Assembly: GCA_033297075.1 (NCBI GenBank)
Contig: MU858206.1
Span: forward strand, 26,063-90,062
From: Rhypophila decipiens
Taxonomy: Eukaryota; Ascomycota; Sordariomycetes; Sordariales; Naviculisporaceae
DNA length: 64,000 nucleotides
Direction of reading: 5' to 3'
Each line of letters opens with the position of its first letter. The first letter of the stretch is position 1. The notes beneath the pieces were generated by a model, which had not been told where the DNA came from, did not search any database, and saw only the letters and a program-made list of their open reading frames with translations. Below, piece by piece: positions 10,200 to 20,596 of this stretch. Both the position numbers and the translations under genes were made by a program.

Positions 10200-13100
10200 T
10201 CAATGCCCAGTACGCCTATCATCATAATCACTTTCCTCGTCACAACGCATAATACCCATCCTAATCTCATGGCCCTTGCCACAATCAATCTCGCCAAAGA
10301 TGTACCTCTTGCCTCGGCAGCCATCACCCTTATTGACCGCCTCCTTCCCAAAGTCTCGCACCACACCCTCCGACTCCTTCCCACAAAGATACCAAGCCCT
10401 GCCCACCACAGACTCCAACCCAACCGGTAAATACGGATATCCACCTCTAGTAGCTCTCTCTCTCCCCATCCCATCACATACTAGTACTGTCTCCCAAAGT
10501 GTAAACACCAGGCCGTATAGCACCACAATCCCCATGAAGCCCAAGCAGGCTACCAAACTCCATGTACAGACCAAGTGCATCGTCCATGTCTGCGCTGGAC
10601 TGAAAGGCACGGTACTCAAAATCGTCGGCGTGAATTTGGACAAGATAGCCGCGAACCCCACCGCCGCTGATGGGTAGACCTCGCCCCTTGCAACGGAAAA
10701 AGGAAATCCAGTGACGGAGGAGATTGGTGCTGTTCTTGAGAGAACTTTTGCTGAGACGCCTTCCTTTGCCAGTGGCCCTGGGCTTGGGTCATGGTTTCTG
10801 GACCAGACTTTCTCTGTCGTAGGTGTGTGGGAAGCGTCTGGATTTGACGACGAGCTCGAAGAACGGGCCGGCAGAGAAGGTTCCACACCCTGCATGTTAA
10901 GTAGTCCCCCCCGAGTCTGAGAACCACCACCTGTGCTTGTGCTGCTAACCTGAAGTAACCGATACGGAAGCAACATCACCGTCTTGGCGTAGTAATAATC
11001 CCAAAACCAGCTCAGCACCACACCAAAGCTGGTAAACAAGGCCTCGACGCCAAAGCCCTGGCTGCTCATGAAGGCTTCGAACCTCGTCGGCGGAGACGGC
11101 GAGGTCATATTATAGTACGTCACTAGGACGATAAGACCTGAAATGAGCAGCATGCCCAGGGTTGAGATGATATTGTCGAGCGTCGGTTGGCTGGTGATTT
11201 CGTCAAGCCAGAGGCGGCGCTTTGTTGCTCTGGGGCGGAAGATTCGGAAGGTCTTTTTCATGGACGAGACTGAGTATAAAGCAAAGGTTTTTGCTTTTGA
11301 TAAGCCTGTCAAGTTGCGCTCGCTTGGCTTGAATGTGTGCAATGGCAAGTCGGACGGAGCACTGGGCCAGGCGGTTTGCTTGACGGTGGTGATTCCATAT
11401 TCTTCAAGGTCGGTCCCATCCTTTTCGTCGCGGTTCCGAAAGTAGCCGAGACAAAAGAGATGACCATCCAGACGGTCTTGCACTTCTCTCTGTCGAAGAA
11501 AGCGCGGGTGGTCGCTATACGACCCGCCGACCTTGAGCTTCTCGTCTAAGAGCCTTCGCAGAGTAAGATCCGGAATGAGAGCCGCCATCGCAGCAATGCT
11601 GGTCGGGTTGGACGCTATCCCCGTCTTCCACTTGTTGAGGAGAAAAAGCATGGCTAGCAAGACGACCAGCATCGCGCCTAGCAGCCCTTCGAGCGCCCGA
11701 CTAGGTTCCTTAAAGACTGCGATGGACATGAAGCACCCTTGGAACGAATCGTTTGTACAACTTCCTTCGAGTTTGATTCCCACCGCTTCTCCAGACAGAG
11801 ATGTTATGGCTGCGGATAGGAGGACTAGCAAGTCCCCCATAAAAGAAACTGGATCTCCGAATTTGAACAACAGCCGGATGCTGTTGATATTGCCTTCCAA
11901 GCCGCCGGTCGACATGGCGATGCTGTCTTGGGCCGAGACGCCGCCTGGACGTGTCATCATGTGGAAAGGGAGGAGCATGCGGATGGAGGAGCTGATCATC
12001 TGGGCGAGTATTGACAGTACAATGGCGAGGAAGACGGGGAGGAAGGAAATCAGGTAGTATTCCTGTGGAGTCATGGGGTGGAATAGGGCGCTCTGTGGGG
12101 GGTGAAAGTCCTCGGCCGATTTGTTGCCACCAAAGTTGTTGATGTTGTCCGGGAGGCCGGTCGGGCCGAGTGTCACGGTCGATATAGGCTCTCCCAGCGA
12201 GTTGGTGATTGTCGACTTGAGAAGGGGCTGTACAAATGTAAATGTGGAAATTGGGACACCGCTTTGGTCCTTGCCCGTGATTGTCATTGTGGTAATCAAT
12301 GGATTCCTGAAGCTGACACTGCTTTCTGGTCTCGGAGGCGGTGGGGTTGGTGTTGGACCGGTCAGAGTCACCGTCGTGTCGCTGAGTGGTACAAGCTGAG
12401 TTTGCATCGGCTGACCATCCGAATCGGTCCAGGTCTTCAGGGAGACGGGCACCCGGATCCACTCGGTCCCCCTCATAGTGCTGGTGGACGTCGGGACGCC
12501 ATTCGAGTCTGTCAGCGTCACAAAACCGGAAACCACTGGGACTGGGACGATAGTCGAGCTGGCAGCCGTCGAGGTCAGCTCCCAGTCATTGTCAATCTCT
12601 GTCGTGGTGACGACGATCCCCTTGGCCGGGTCGGTCAAGGTGAGCACCTTTGTGTATGTCGCAAACGCGGAGTCTCTGGTTGGTGTTTGTCGGAGGGCCT
12701 GGCACTTTTGTGCTCTGTTCTCAATCTCCCGAGCTCTCCAGGCCATACCAGGAAGCCTTCGGGCTTCTTGTTCCCGAGCGCTCAGCCTCGCCCATATGTT
12801 CCAGCACTCGGTGTCGTGAAAGATGATGGCCGGACCATCGCATGTTACCCAGCAAGGATGAAGTGATTCTGGACCTCCATCGTCAGACAGGGACAGAGCA
12901 TAGTAGGCGCGAGGTGGGAAGTAGACGATCTCCGAGTAGGCCTGACCGATCTCTGGCCACCATCCTAGGTAGACGGTGATGATCTGAGTCGGGCCGCTAA
13001 GTTGTCCGAAATGCGACGGATCCGGAGCTCGGCGTCCAATGTCTGATGTGTTGTCAAAGCGGGTATGGTTGAGATAGTACGGCGAGTACCCGTATTTTTC

Positions 13101-13505
13101 CGCAAAGGTAAGACCCGACGTTGAGTTTGTCATGTTCACCTTGCTTGGGATTGGAGCGGTGCTGTTGAGTCCACGACGGGGAACGAAACGGGGTCTTGGT
13201 AGTGGGATCGATGTTGGTGTTGCGAATGCTGGAGCGGGCCCTGGAATGAACGGCTTCGGGGTTGGAGTGCCTCTTCTGTTGACCAAGGGAGCCGACAGAA
13301 CAGCCGTCTTCACGCTGGTCACATTCCAGCCTTCTGGTATGGCCCTGCGGTCATTGGAGGACGGGAACTTTTGGCATCCATATTCCAGGATGGCAATCAG
13401 CACAGCGATGTAGATGACGAGCGACGCCAGGATCGGCCATTTCAAAAGAATCGGCTTGTAATTGAAGGCGTCCGCTGGCGTCGTTATCCTTTTCCGCTGC
13501 GCCAT
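10200..13505 (-). CDS. DUF3433-type multi-pass membrane protein
   Basis: An uninterrupted frame of 1,101 residues from the ATG at 13505 (MAQRKRITTPADAF). The frame stays open further upstream, but without a better Met. A membrane helix at about residues 24-45 (ILASLVIYIAVLIAILEYG) is followed by a large Thr/Pro-rich outer region (about 50-470). Two hydrophobic clusters come after it: about 480-640 (with FHMMTRPGGVSAQDS and FGDPVSFMGDLLVLL) and 780-1000 (with RFEAFMSSQGFGVEAL and LLPYRLLQ). This double-module arrangement is that of the fungal DUF3433 family, found at the cell envelope and of unknown function. A low-complexity Ser-rich loop lies between the last segments. No introns are needed and no frame damage is seen. 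Confidence 0.8.
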   Translation of the reverse strand: MAQRKRITTPADAFNYKPILLKWPILASLVIYIAVLIAILEYGCQKFPSSNDRRAIPEGWNVTSVKTAVLSAPLVNRRGTPTPKPFIPGPAPAFATPTSIPLPRPRFVPRRGLNSTAPIPSKVNMTNSTSGLTFAEKYGYSPYYLNHTRFDNTSDIGRRAPDPSHFGQLSGPTQIITVYLGWWPEIGQAYSEIVYFPPRAYYALSLSDDGGPESLHPCWVTCDGPAIIFHDTECWNIWARLSAREQEARRLPGMAWRAREIENRAQKCQALRQTPTRDSAFATYTKVLTLTDPAKGIVVTTTEIDNDWELTSTAASSTIVPVPVVSGFVTLTDSNGVPTSTSTMRGTEWIRVPVSLKTWTDSDGQPMQTQLVPLSDTTVTLTGPTPTPPPPRPESSVSFRNPLITTMTITGKDQSGVPISTFTFVQPLLKSTITNSLGEPISTVTLGPTGLPDNINNFGGNKSAEDFHPPQSALFHPMTPQEYYLISFLPVFLAIVLSILAQMISSSIRMLLPFHMMTRPGGVSAQDSIAMSTGGLEGNINSIRLLFKFGDPVSFMGDLLVLLSAAITSLSGEAVGIKLEGSCTNDSFQGCFMSIAVFKEPSRALEGLLGAMLVVLLAMLFLLNKWKTGIASNPTSIAAMAALIPDLTLRRLLDEKLKVGGSYSDHPRFLRQREVQDRLDGHLFCLGYFRNRDEKDGTDLEEYGITTVKQTAWPSAPSDLPLHTFKPSERNLTGLSKAKTFALYSVSSMKKTFRIFRPRATKRRLWLDEITSQPTLDNIISTLGMLLISGLIVLVTYYNMTSPSPPTRFEAFMSSQGFGVEALFTSFGVVLSWFWDYYYAKTVMLLPYRLLQVSSTSTGGGSQTRGGLLNMQGVEPSLPARSSSSSSNPDASHTPTTEKVWSRNHDPSPGPLAKEGVSAKVLSRTAPISSVTGFPFSVARGEVYPSAAVGFAAILSKFTPTILSTVPFSPAQTWTMHLVCTWSLVACLGFMGIVVLYGLVFTLWETVLVCDGMGRERATRGGYPYLPVGLESVVGRAWYLCGKESEGVVRDFGKEAVNKGDGCRGKRYIFGEIDCGKGHEIRMGIMRCDEESDYDDRRTGH

Positions 13506-14916
13506 CGTGCTAGAGCTTATTGCCTTACGTCCATGGGTTAAAGTTCCGTGATGTGACGCGTGGTGCAAAGGGGGAAACGGAGTAAGCCCAGGAATTTGGG
13601 AGACAGCTCCATTATAGTGAATTGTTTGGCGAACCAAGTGCCGAGCCGTCCACGAATACTACCCTAAACCAAACTTGAATATGCACTGACGATGTGATTT
13701 GGGGCCAAGGGTGAAGCACCCCAATATCGGCTAGGGCTTAATATTAATGTCCGGGGGCGGGCCGTGGTTGAGGAAGGCAGTCATCTCGACCACAGACACT
13801 GGTACTAAAGTACATTGAGAAGCGATAGGTGGTATTGTTGCGGGGCAGCAAAGACTGTCGACTATTTTTGCCTTCCAATGGCACATGGTCAGGGATCATC
13901 AACCCTTGCATGAAAACACTAAATCCATCCCGTGTGGCCCCTGCAGGGATGTTGAAAGAATGTATGTGTCCGTAAATATCAAAGGGGTCGAGCAATACTA
14001 TCAATTTGGAAACAAGCTACGTCACAGTCATGGGGATTCGTGCCGAAAGGGACTGAGCCACGCCAGAAACCCGTTGAGCATCAGCGCAACAGCATACAAT
14101 GAGGACCGTGTGAAAGCGAAGGTACAACGCAGGACCGGAGGAAAATCCTGACTGCCACGCCTGCATGTGCTTGTTATCTACTGGCCACATCATTTTTGAG
14201 GTCTCCCATCTCTCAAGGAGACAACGGCTCCAAGGCAGATTCAAGACATGAAATCCATGGGCAACGAGGTAATGGTAATATCGAGCTCATGGCGTACTTG
14301 TTCCAAGTCCTATATAACTATGTTGCCGGCTCGTTCAATGCACCGCCCACTGCTACCCAAGTACAAAAGCAATGGGGTAGTGTCAATTCAGTAACAGTAT
14401 ATGTCAGAATGGGATCTATGGATTCCATGTATAGAGGGAATGAATGTATCTGGCTTGCTGGGGCTAAGACAGGCCAAATATATGGGCAAGTTGCTGTGCT
14501 GCACCTGCTGATGCCTGGAACTGACACAAAAAGCCATTTTGCCCTCCAACAGCATAAATATGAGTACGAGTTTGGCGGAAGAGACCGAAGAGAATCGAAG
14601 AGATTGGGAGCTTTGACCATGTATCTCCGCAGACCGGACATTGAAGATTCCAGGGCTTGATCAAAGCCCAGTGCGATGGTCGCAAAACCACATTGCAATC
14701 GACAGAAAGGGGAACCGATCCCAAGAAGGTTGATATGCCAGGGCATCACCGGCCGTAAGAACAAGGAACTGATTTGTTCGCCATTTTTGACCCATTGCTT
14801 ACTCCCTTATCCGGTTGGTGACAAGACGCCATGGCTGTTCCAGGCGGTCTAGCAGGATCCGCCACCAACAATGGTATTCCAATGTCTTTGATCGAAAGCC
14901 TGGCCTGGAATCAGAA
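13506..14916. other. Intergenic region
   Basis: No gene could be supported on either strand. The reading frames here lack family features, splice signals in register or plausible composition. Confidence 0.5.
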
Positions 14917-15861
14917 CTAGCCAACAGTTTCATCAAGGAAAAAAGGACATTCCATCCGTGCCTTTCTGAAGGTATCCAAGACAACTTGACTAAAGTAGAT
15001 GGGGTGGTAGTAATTGCAAGAGTTGGCAATGTTCCCAGCAACATCACCAATCCAGCGACAAGGTTCCCAATGCTCGACGGTATTATCTATTTGTTTGGAG
15101 AGAACTGTTAGTTTATGCAAACAAGACGAGAACAAACGACGCCTGCCTGGGCAAGGTAGACCGGAAGCATGTGAAGTGAAATCATCCAACTCACCATTGC
15201 AATAGTAGATGGCGGATCCCCAAGAGCAACTAACCCGGCCGCATGCCGCAGGGCCAGGATGAGCTCTGCAATTTCCGGTTATCGACTTCAGGTAGTTGAC
15301 ACCATCCCAGACTGCATTCCAGTTAGGAGCGAGGCCGTAACTCTCGGGCTGCCAGCAATTGACGGCGAACTAGATGGAAAATGTCAGATGCATGCTTTTC
15401 CCAATGACAGTTGTCAACCTATAGTCTGGCGGGCCTGGAGTGTGCTGTTGTATTTAGGAGCATCGGCTTGGTCGTCCTTGGAAAAGACGGTGTACTGTGG
15501 GTGGACATTTTTTGCTTCGGCCTCGATTTCCTACCAGGTTCAAAAGGTGGTCAGTGATGATACCTCGGCGGAGAGGAAAAATGGTAAAGCCATGATAGAC
15601 TTGCAGCCACACAAAATACAAAGCACATACTTCAGAGGAGTAACCACTCAACTCAAAATCGGGTTTCCCTTCCTCCAAAACGCCCTTCCTATGAATGGGA
15701 GAGAGCTTGTAGCCCTCTGGAAGGCTTTCGGCAAGCCTAGGAGGGGCCTTTAGCTGCGCCACCGTGCCGACTGGTGAGCCTGCAACGAAGAACAGGCCAC
15801 CTGGAAGAGCAAGGAGCCAGCATGCGGCTGCGGCTTGGATCATGGGAGATATTTGGACCAT
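14917..15861 (-). CDS. Small secreted Cys-rich protein, four exons, one frame conflict
   Basis: Exons on the minus strand: 15861-15631, 15530-15419, 15369-15195 and 15086-14917, with GT-AG borders. The N-terminus (MVQISPMIQAAAACWLLALP) is a signal peptide. After a leader ending TLQARQTI the mature part has the pattern NCW...CGRVSCSW.SAIYYCNDN...PC...NSCN, which matches a widespread family of small secreted, presumably disulphide-bonded fungal proteins. The frame joins cleanly at introns 1 and 3, but at intron 2 the canonical donor leaves one base while the next exon must begin in phase 0. Either a one-base insertion has broken the gene or a non-canonical splice is used. About 185 residues. 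The family is often effector-like, but function is not established. Confidence 0.6.
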
Positions 15862-15913
15862 GTTGGCGAAAATGTCGCAGGAGATTTCGCCTGTTAATTG
15901 GGATGGAGTGTAC

Positions 15914-15973
<60 letters not shown>
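15914..15973. repeat. (GAT)20 microsatellite
   Basis: Twenty uninterrupted GAT units, 60 bp. They lie about 50 bp upstream of the secreted-protein start codon, so in its promoter or leader. Apparent poly-Ser, poly-Ile, poly-Asp and poly-Met reading frames here are by-products of the repeat. Confidence 0.97.
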
Positions 15974-15974
<1 letters not shown>

Positions 15975-16899
15975 CTGGGAAAAGACAAGAACCAGAGTGA
16001 CTTGAGAAAGGAAATTCGCCATTATTTATAACTGGCATTCTCCATACTAGCTTCCAATATCTTCAGCACAATGGCAAATTCTTCCTTTTCCCCTTCATCA
16101 TAGTCCCTCCGAGAGTGTCCTTAGCTGCTGCTTCCCTTGAACATATCGGGCGCGGCAGGCAGTCCAGAAGGGTAAGTATACTAGTAAAAGCATGAGTCTT
16201 AGCATCTCGCTGTCGCCGGCAGGCACGATATTCATCTTTAAAAGGCCACGGCATGTCCAGTACCAACGTCAGCCTTGTGTCACGGTCGCAGTAGGATGTG
16301 GAGGATTCTCAATCCGCACTAGCAACCAAATTATGAACAATCCCAGGCGTTATTGAGCCGCGGCAGGCAATGTTGACAATTTCTGCAGCTTCACACACCA
16401 AATCACTTGCGAAACCTCAGTCACTTCTCGGCCGTTCTAAATCGTGGCCTATCCGGAAATCCCGCGGGCGGCCGCCGATGTAGTACAACGGGCAGTATTA
16501 CATTTAAATGTTCCCAAAGTTGTCTCCGAAGTCTAGAAACAGATTTTCTGACAGAATAAGATCACACTAACCCTTGTATGCCGCGGCCGCCTATAATGTA
16601 GAGGGGTGCTATTGAGACTGTAAGAATGCGCTACTGGGACCGTAGGTACAAGTGCACGGACATTTCGAGGTCACCATCATGGATTTTCCATTTTTTTGTA
16701 CGGCAAATCGTCAGCTACAATCCTAGAAAATCAACCAATAACATACCACCATGTGTAATTCTTCCAAATACGGTAATTTGTTCAAAATCGCTAAATCGAG
16801 CTTATTCGTTCAAAAACACGATAAAATTTTCAATCCATCGAATGCATCTATTCCTTACGTAATTCAACTTGCCGCTGATTTTTCCACCCCTATTTTCCA
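15974..16899. other. Intergenic region
   Basis: No gene or RNA is recognised. The part from about 16,640 to 16,870 is AT-rich, as expected beside an old transposon relic. Confidence 0.5.
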
Positions 16900-17690
16900 C
16901 CCCTGACTTCAACGTAAACCCTCTTCCAGAGCCTCCCGCGCGCGTTGTGAGAGTACTCGATTTCTGGTGGGCCGGGCAACACCACCACTGACTGGATCGA
17001 CTCTTGTAACCGTGGTTGAGGCTGTAGATGCCTCAATAGCCGATGAGGTAGTAGAACTGGCCTCTTGGGTGCCAGAGGGCCCGCCACGGCGCCCACCACC
17101 GTTGCCACGGCCGCTATTACCTCTGTTTCCCCGATTAGACCCATTGGCAGGCCCTCCACGGCTGGTATTGCCTCCCCCACGCCCACCACGCGCCATTGCT
17201 GCAGCCGAGCCGTTAATTGTTCGAGGGGGCGGGGATGGTGGGCGGTGGGGGCATTGCCCCTGTGGGCTGGGGAGTAATTCCATCGGCTTCGTCTTTGGCA
17301 TCGAGGTCTACCCTCTCCCAGCCCGATAGATCGCGGCGAACGCAAGGCATGAGCCCAGACTGCCGGCCTGTAGATTGGTTTGAGAGCCGGGGAGCCTTGG
17401 GATCCCGCTTGAAGGCGCCGGAACCCTTGGGCCGGCCCTTGAGTACGGCTACGTCAAACTCCACTATCTGCAAATATTCATCGTCAGCATCTAGGGCGAC
17501 ATCCAACCACTAGTATGGATTAAAACCAGCGCTGATTAGCTTCAAGCCCCCATCCTTAGCCCGTTTGAGCATCTCGTGGCTACAGGGGATGCCGTATTAC
17601 CGGGTAAACTGCCGGGTACACTCTGGTAGCTGTGGGAATCGTGGGGGATCCTGGCCGGGGTTTTGTTAAAATATGGCTGGATTAGTGCCC
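16900..17690 (-). pseudogene. MULE-type transposase C-terminal relic
   Basis: Read from about 17,670 down, the minus strand gives PPRFPQLPECTRQFTR, stop, YGIPCSHEMLKRAKDGGLKL, then a short stretch to a second stop, then WLDVALDADDEYLQIVEFD. The YGIPCSH element is the hallmark of the SWIM-like zinc region of fungal Mutator-like transposases. The stops are TAA at 17599-17597 and TAG at 17512-17510, each one C-to-T change from CAA and CAG. A Gly/Arg-rich tail (MARGGRGGGN...) lies in a shifted frame at 17301-16909. The catalytic core is absent, so this is a decayed 3' fragment. Confidence 0.65.
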
Positions 17691-18299
17691 TGTCACTACG
17701 ATTACAAGATCCCATGTTTGTTGATCGTTAAGGGGCTTACACCAGCTCCGTCAAGGTTGACAATGTCTTGTGTACTGCACAAGCATACGCCACTGTACAA
17801 GCACGTGCAATATGCCACCAGGAAGTTTATCATGTTGCAAGATGGAGCTGCAAACCATGCATGATAAACTTTGCGTGTTATCAAGCTTTGCAGGCATTAT
17901 TGCGGGCTATTGTGTGCGGCAAAAGGTGGATACAAGCCATGGAAGTGCCCAGAGTCGGATTCACACTTAAATAGCTTTCTTTCCTTCTTCGCACAGTAAT
18001 CTTCTTTTTTCTCCTCAAGGTAAAAAGTAAGCAAGACACTCCGGTACTCAACAAGAAGAAATTCAACCATACAACACACAGCATTGCTGTGAACTCCTTA
18101 TATTGTTGAATTCATTGTGCATAGTCACTGTCTCTTGCCGCTTATTTACTTCCCTTAGCCCCTGGCTATTGTATCCAAGCGCGGGACAGGTAACCACTCT
18201 TTCCACTACGCCAGTTTGTGGTGCACAGTCACTACAACCCTCCTTACAGTTCCATCTTCGAGCTGTCTGGAGTCTCGCAGTTCAGCATACCTACCCAGC
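17691..18299. other. Intergenic region
   Basis: No gene is recognised. It separates the transposase relic from the 3' end of the oxidase gene. Confidence 0.5.
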
Positions 18300-18313
18300 T
18301 ACCTACCTACCTA

Positions 18314-20596
18314 TCAACCCAACACCTTGAACTCCCTCACCTCAAGCAAAAACTTCCCGCCGTCCATTGCAGCTTGTTTCTGTAATGTCCCCGTGGCCTG
18401 GACCTGGAACTTCCCGCCACTGTGCTTCTTCATTTCCGCATCGAGTCGAGTATACGCACCCATCTCCTCCTTAGTGACGCCCTTCGGTGCACTCCTCTCA
18501 TTATCCCACCTCACCTGACTCTCCTTCGTGAATGGTCCCAGCGTCAGCTCCTCACGTCCTGTTTCCACCAACACCAACTTGTCGCCCGTCTTGGCAACTA
18601 CACCCGACAATGTCAATTCGATGCCCCGCATCTTGTACGACGCATTGACCGTCCGGCTGAATTCCTCTCTCCACTTCTCAATATCTGGCAGCGTGATGTC
18701 ACTGGTCAGGTAAACGGATGCTGTTGCGTCGGATTGGTTGGATACCGGACATACAACCTCGATGTCACTGATGTTTGACAATCCTTCGTAGGCGCCCGCC
18801 CAGCAGGGACCGAGACCGTAGGGACAGAGGGGTGTGATGCCTATTGTGACGGGGGGCGGGTATCCCTTTAGTGCGGTGAGATGGGCGTTGGCTTGGTCGG
18901 GCGAGGGCTGGATGTTGGGTGTGGGGGCAGTCACTTCGGTGGGTTCCTGAGACGGACCGGAAGGACCGGCGAGACGTTTGGGTTTGTTGCCAATGGCGGG
19001 GAGAATCTGGATGATCTTGCCGATCGAGGGGATTCGCTTGGCGGAGAGGACAAAGAGCATGTAGTGGCCTGGGGGACTGACGTTGGGGCTGTCGGGCGCT
19101 TTGATGGTCAGGGATGTGCCCGATTGCTTGAAGGTGTCGAGCCAGAGGAAGGACTGGTTCATGTTGCGGCAGTGCGTGACGGAGCCGAGGCGGATCCAGC
19201 TGACTTGTTTGACGGGCGGGTCGGCGGCGCCGAGGGTGATGGTAAAGTTTTGGGAGTAGGTGATGGTGTAGGGTGGAACCGCGGTGATGAGCGGTCGGGG
19301 ATCGGGTTTGTGCAGGTAGGGAGGCTCGAAGAACTGCGCGAGGGTGAGACAGTCCTGCGGACGACCACCGGGCCATTCGCCGCCGCCAGCCGAGAGGACT
19401 CGTCCGTCGGGCAAGAGGAGGGAAGTACCGTGGTAGCAACGGTCGAATGTCTCGGGTGCCATGTTGGACCACCTGCCGAGCTTGCCGGTGGCTGGGTCTT
19501 TCTCGTACGGGTCGAACAGCTCGGATTGGTGGATGGCGAATTCGTCCAGGTCGTTGAAGCCAGGCCCTTGGGTGCCGCCGTTCACAAAGACGGTCCCGTC
19601 GGGGAGGATGGTGGCGTTGAACTGTCGTCGGAATTTGGCCATGTTGGGTCCCTGACTCCACTGCGGTTGGTTATCGTTCAGGTTGATGAAGGCGACCTCG
19701 TTGCTGGGCCGCTGTCCGTCCTGTCCACCGCCAATGTACATGAGCAAACCTTTGTTGTACATGACTGAGGGAGTGTAATCGCGGAAACCGCCAGGACGTG
19801 GCGCCTTGGCGTCTACCCAGCGACCAGTGACTTCTCGGACGTTTGGCCCGTCCTGGATTCTGGTCTTGATATCGGCGCCGTTGGCATCCTTGACGTCCAA
19901 GAACCAAGACTGCGGGTTCGGACCACACATGAAGACTCGGCCTGTCGGGGTGAGATGGATTCGTGGATAGAGGGCTAGTGCTTGAGGGCCTCCGGCCGTG
20001 AGAGCACTAATGGCCTCTTCCCAGGGCTTTGCCGGGTCGGAGGTCCAGATCTGCGAGACATTGTTAGGCTGGTACGGCGCGTTGTCTTTGACCGAGCCCG
20101 ACATGACCATGACCTTGCCATCGGGGAGAGTCAGTGCCGAGGGATACCATCGTCCGCCGTTCATGGGCGTGTGCGGGGTGAACTTGTTGGTCCATGGATT
20201 GTAGGTGCAGGCCTGGTCAATGCCCAGTCCGTCTCGGAAATGGCCGCCGACGATCAAGAGGTTGCCATCTGGGAGGAAACAATGGCCACTGCAGAAGAGG
20301 TTGACGGTTTCCTTGTTCTGCGAGTTCATGGGTTGGTTGGCGGTGGGTTGGCTCCGGCCAGGTTTGTCGTCGTTGGGCTTGGCACGGCTCATCTTCATGG
20401 CGGGGTCCCAGGAGAACTGCTCGGGTTCCCAGACGAAGGCCCTGGTGTATTGCTGGTCCATGGTCCCGTTGACGGGAACCTTTGGATCATCTCGCCTGCC
20501 AAAGTACAGGATCTTGCCCGTGGGCAACAGGCTGAGGTGGACGGGAACATTGTTGAAGTCGATGGGGACAGACCACTGACCTACTTGTGCCGCCAT
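18314..20596 (-). CDS. Copper radical oxidase (galactose/glyoxal oxidase-like, AA5)
   Basis: An intronless 760-residue protein starting at the ATG at 20596. The Kelch-type propeller carries all residues expected of the AA5 active site: Cys102 in FCSGHCFLPDGN (thioether partner), Tyr151 in GGRWYPSA, Tyr388-His389 in DRCYHGTSLLLPDGR and His475 in SVTHCRNMNQ. The galactose-oxidase C-terminal (DUF1929) fold follows to about residue 540. Such enzymes oxidise primary alcohols or aldehydes with O2 and release H2O2. Two things are unusual: the N-terminus (MAAQVGQWSVPIDFNN) has no signal peptide although most relatives are secreted, and there is an extra domain of about 190 residues (about 570-760, including CPYGLGPCWAGAYEG) that I do not recognise. 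Its promoter faces the gene at 22093. Confidence 0.88.
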   Translation of the reverse strand: MAAQVGQWSVPIDFNNVPVHLSLLPTGKILYFGRRDDPKVPVNGTMDQQYTRAFVWEPEQFSWDPAMKMSRAKPNDDKPGRSQPTANQPMNSQNKETVNLFCSGHCFLPDGNLLIVGGHFRDGLGIDQACTYNPWTNKFTPHTPMNGGRWYPSALTLPDGKVMVMSGSVKDNAPYQPNNVSQIWTSDPAKPWEEAISALTAGGPQALALYPRIHLTPTGRVFMCGPNPQSWFLDVKDANGADIKTRIQDGPNVREVTGRWVDAKAPRPGGFRDYTPSVMYNKGLLMYIGGGQDGQRPSNEVAFINLNDNQPQWSQGPNMAKFRRQFNATILPDGTVFVNGGTQGPGFNDLDEFAIHQSELFDPYEKDPATGKLGRWSNMAPETFDRCYHGTSLLLPDGRVLSAGGGEWPGGRPQDCLTLAQFFEPPYLHKPDPRPLITAVPPYTITYSQNFTITLGAADPPVKQVSWIRLGSVTHCRNMNQSFLWLDTFKQSGTSLTIKAPDSPNVSPPGHYMLFVLSAKRIPSIGKIIQILPAIGNKPKRLAGPSGPSQEPTEVTAPTPNIQPSPDQANAHLTALKGYPPPVTIGITPLCPYGLGPCWAGAYEGLSNISDIEVVCPVSNQSDATASVYLTSDITLPDIEKWREEFSRTVNASYKMRGIELTLSGVVAKTGDKLVLVETGREELTLGPFTKESQVRWDNERSAPKGVTKEEMGAYTRLDAEMKKHSGGKFQVQATGTLQKQAAMDGGKFLLEVREFKVLG

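Noticed and set aside
14196..14660. A 154-residue plus-strand frame
   Set aside because: Composition is unremarkable, no domain is visible, and overlapping frames on the other strand are equally long.
15454..16038. Poly-Ser, poly-Ile, poly-Met and poly-Asp reading frames over the GAT repeat
   Set aside because: They are by-products of the (GAT)20 microsatellite; only the frame starting at 15861 has a signal peptide and spliced continuation.
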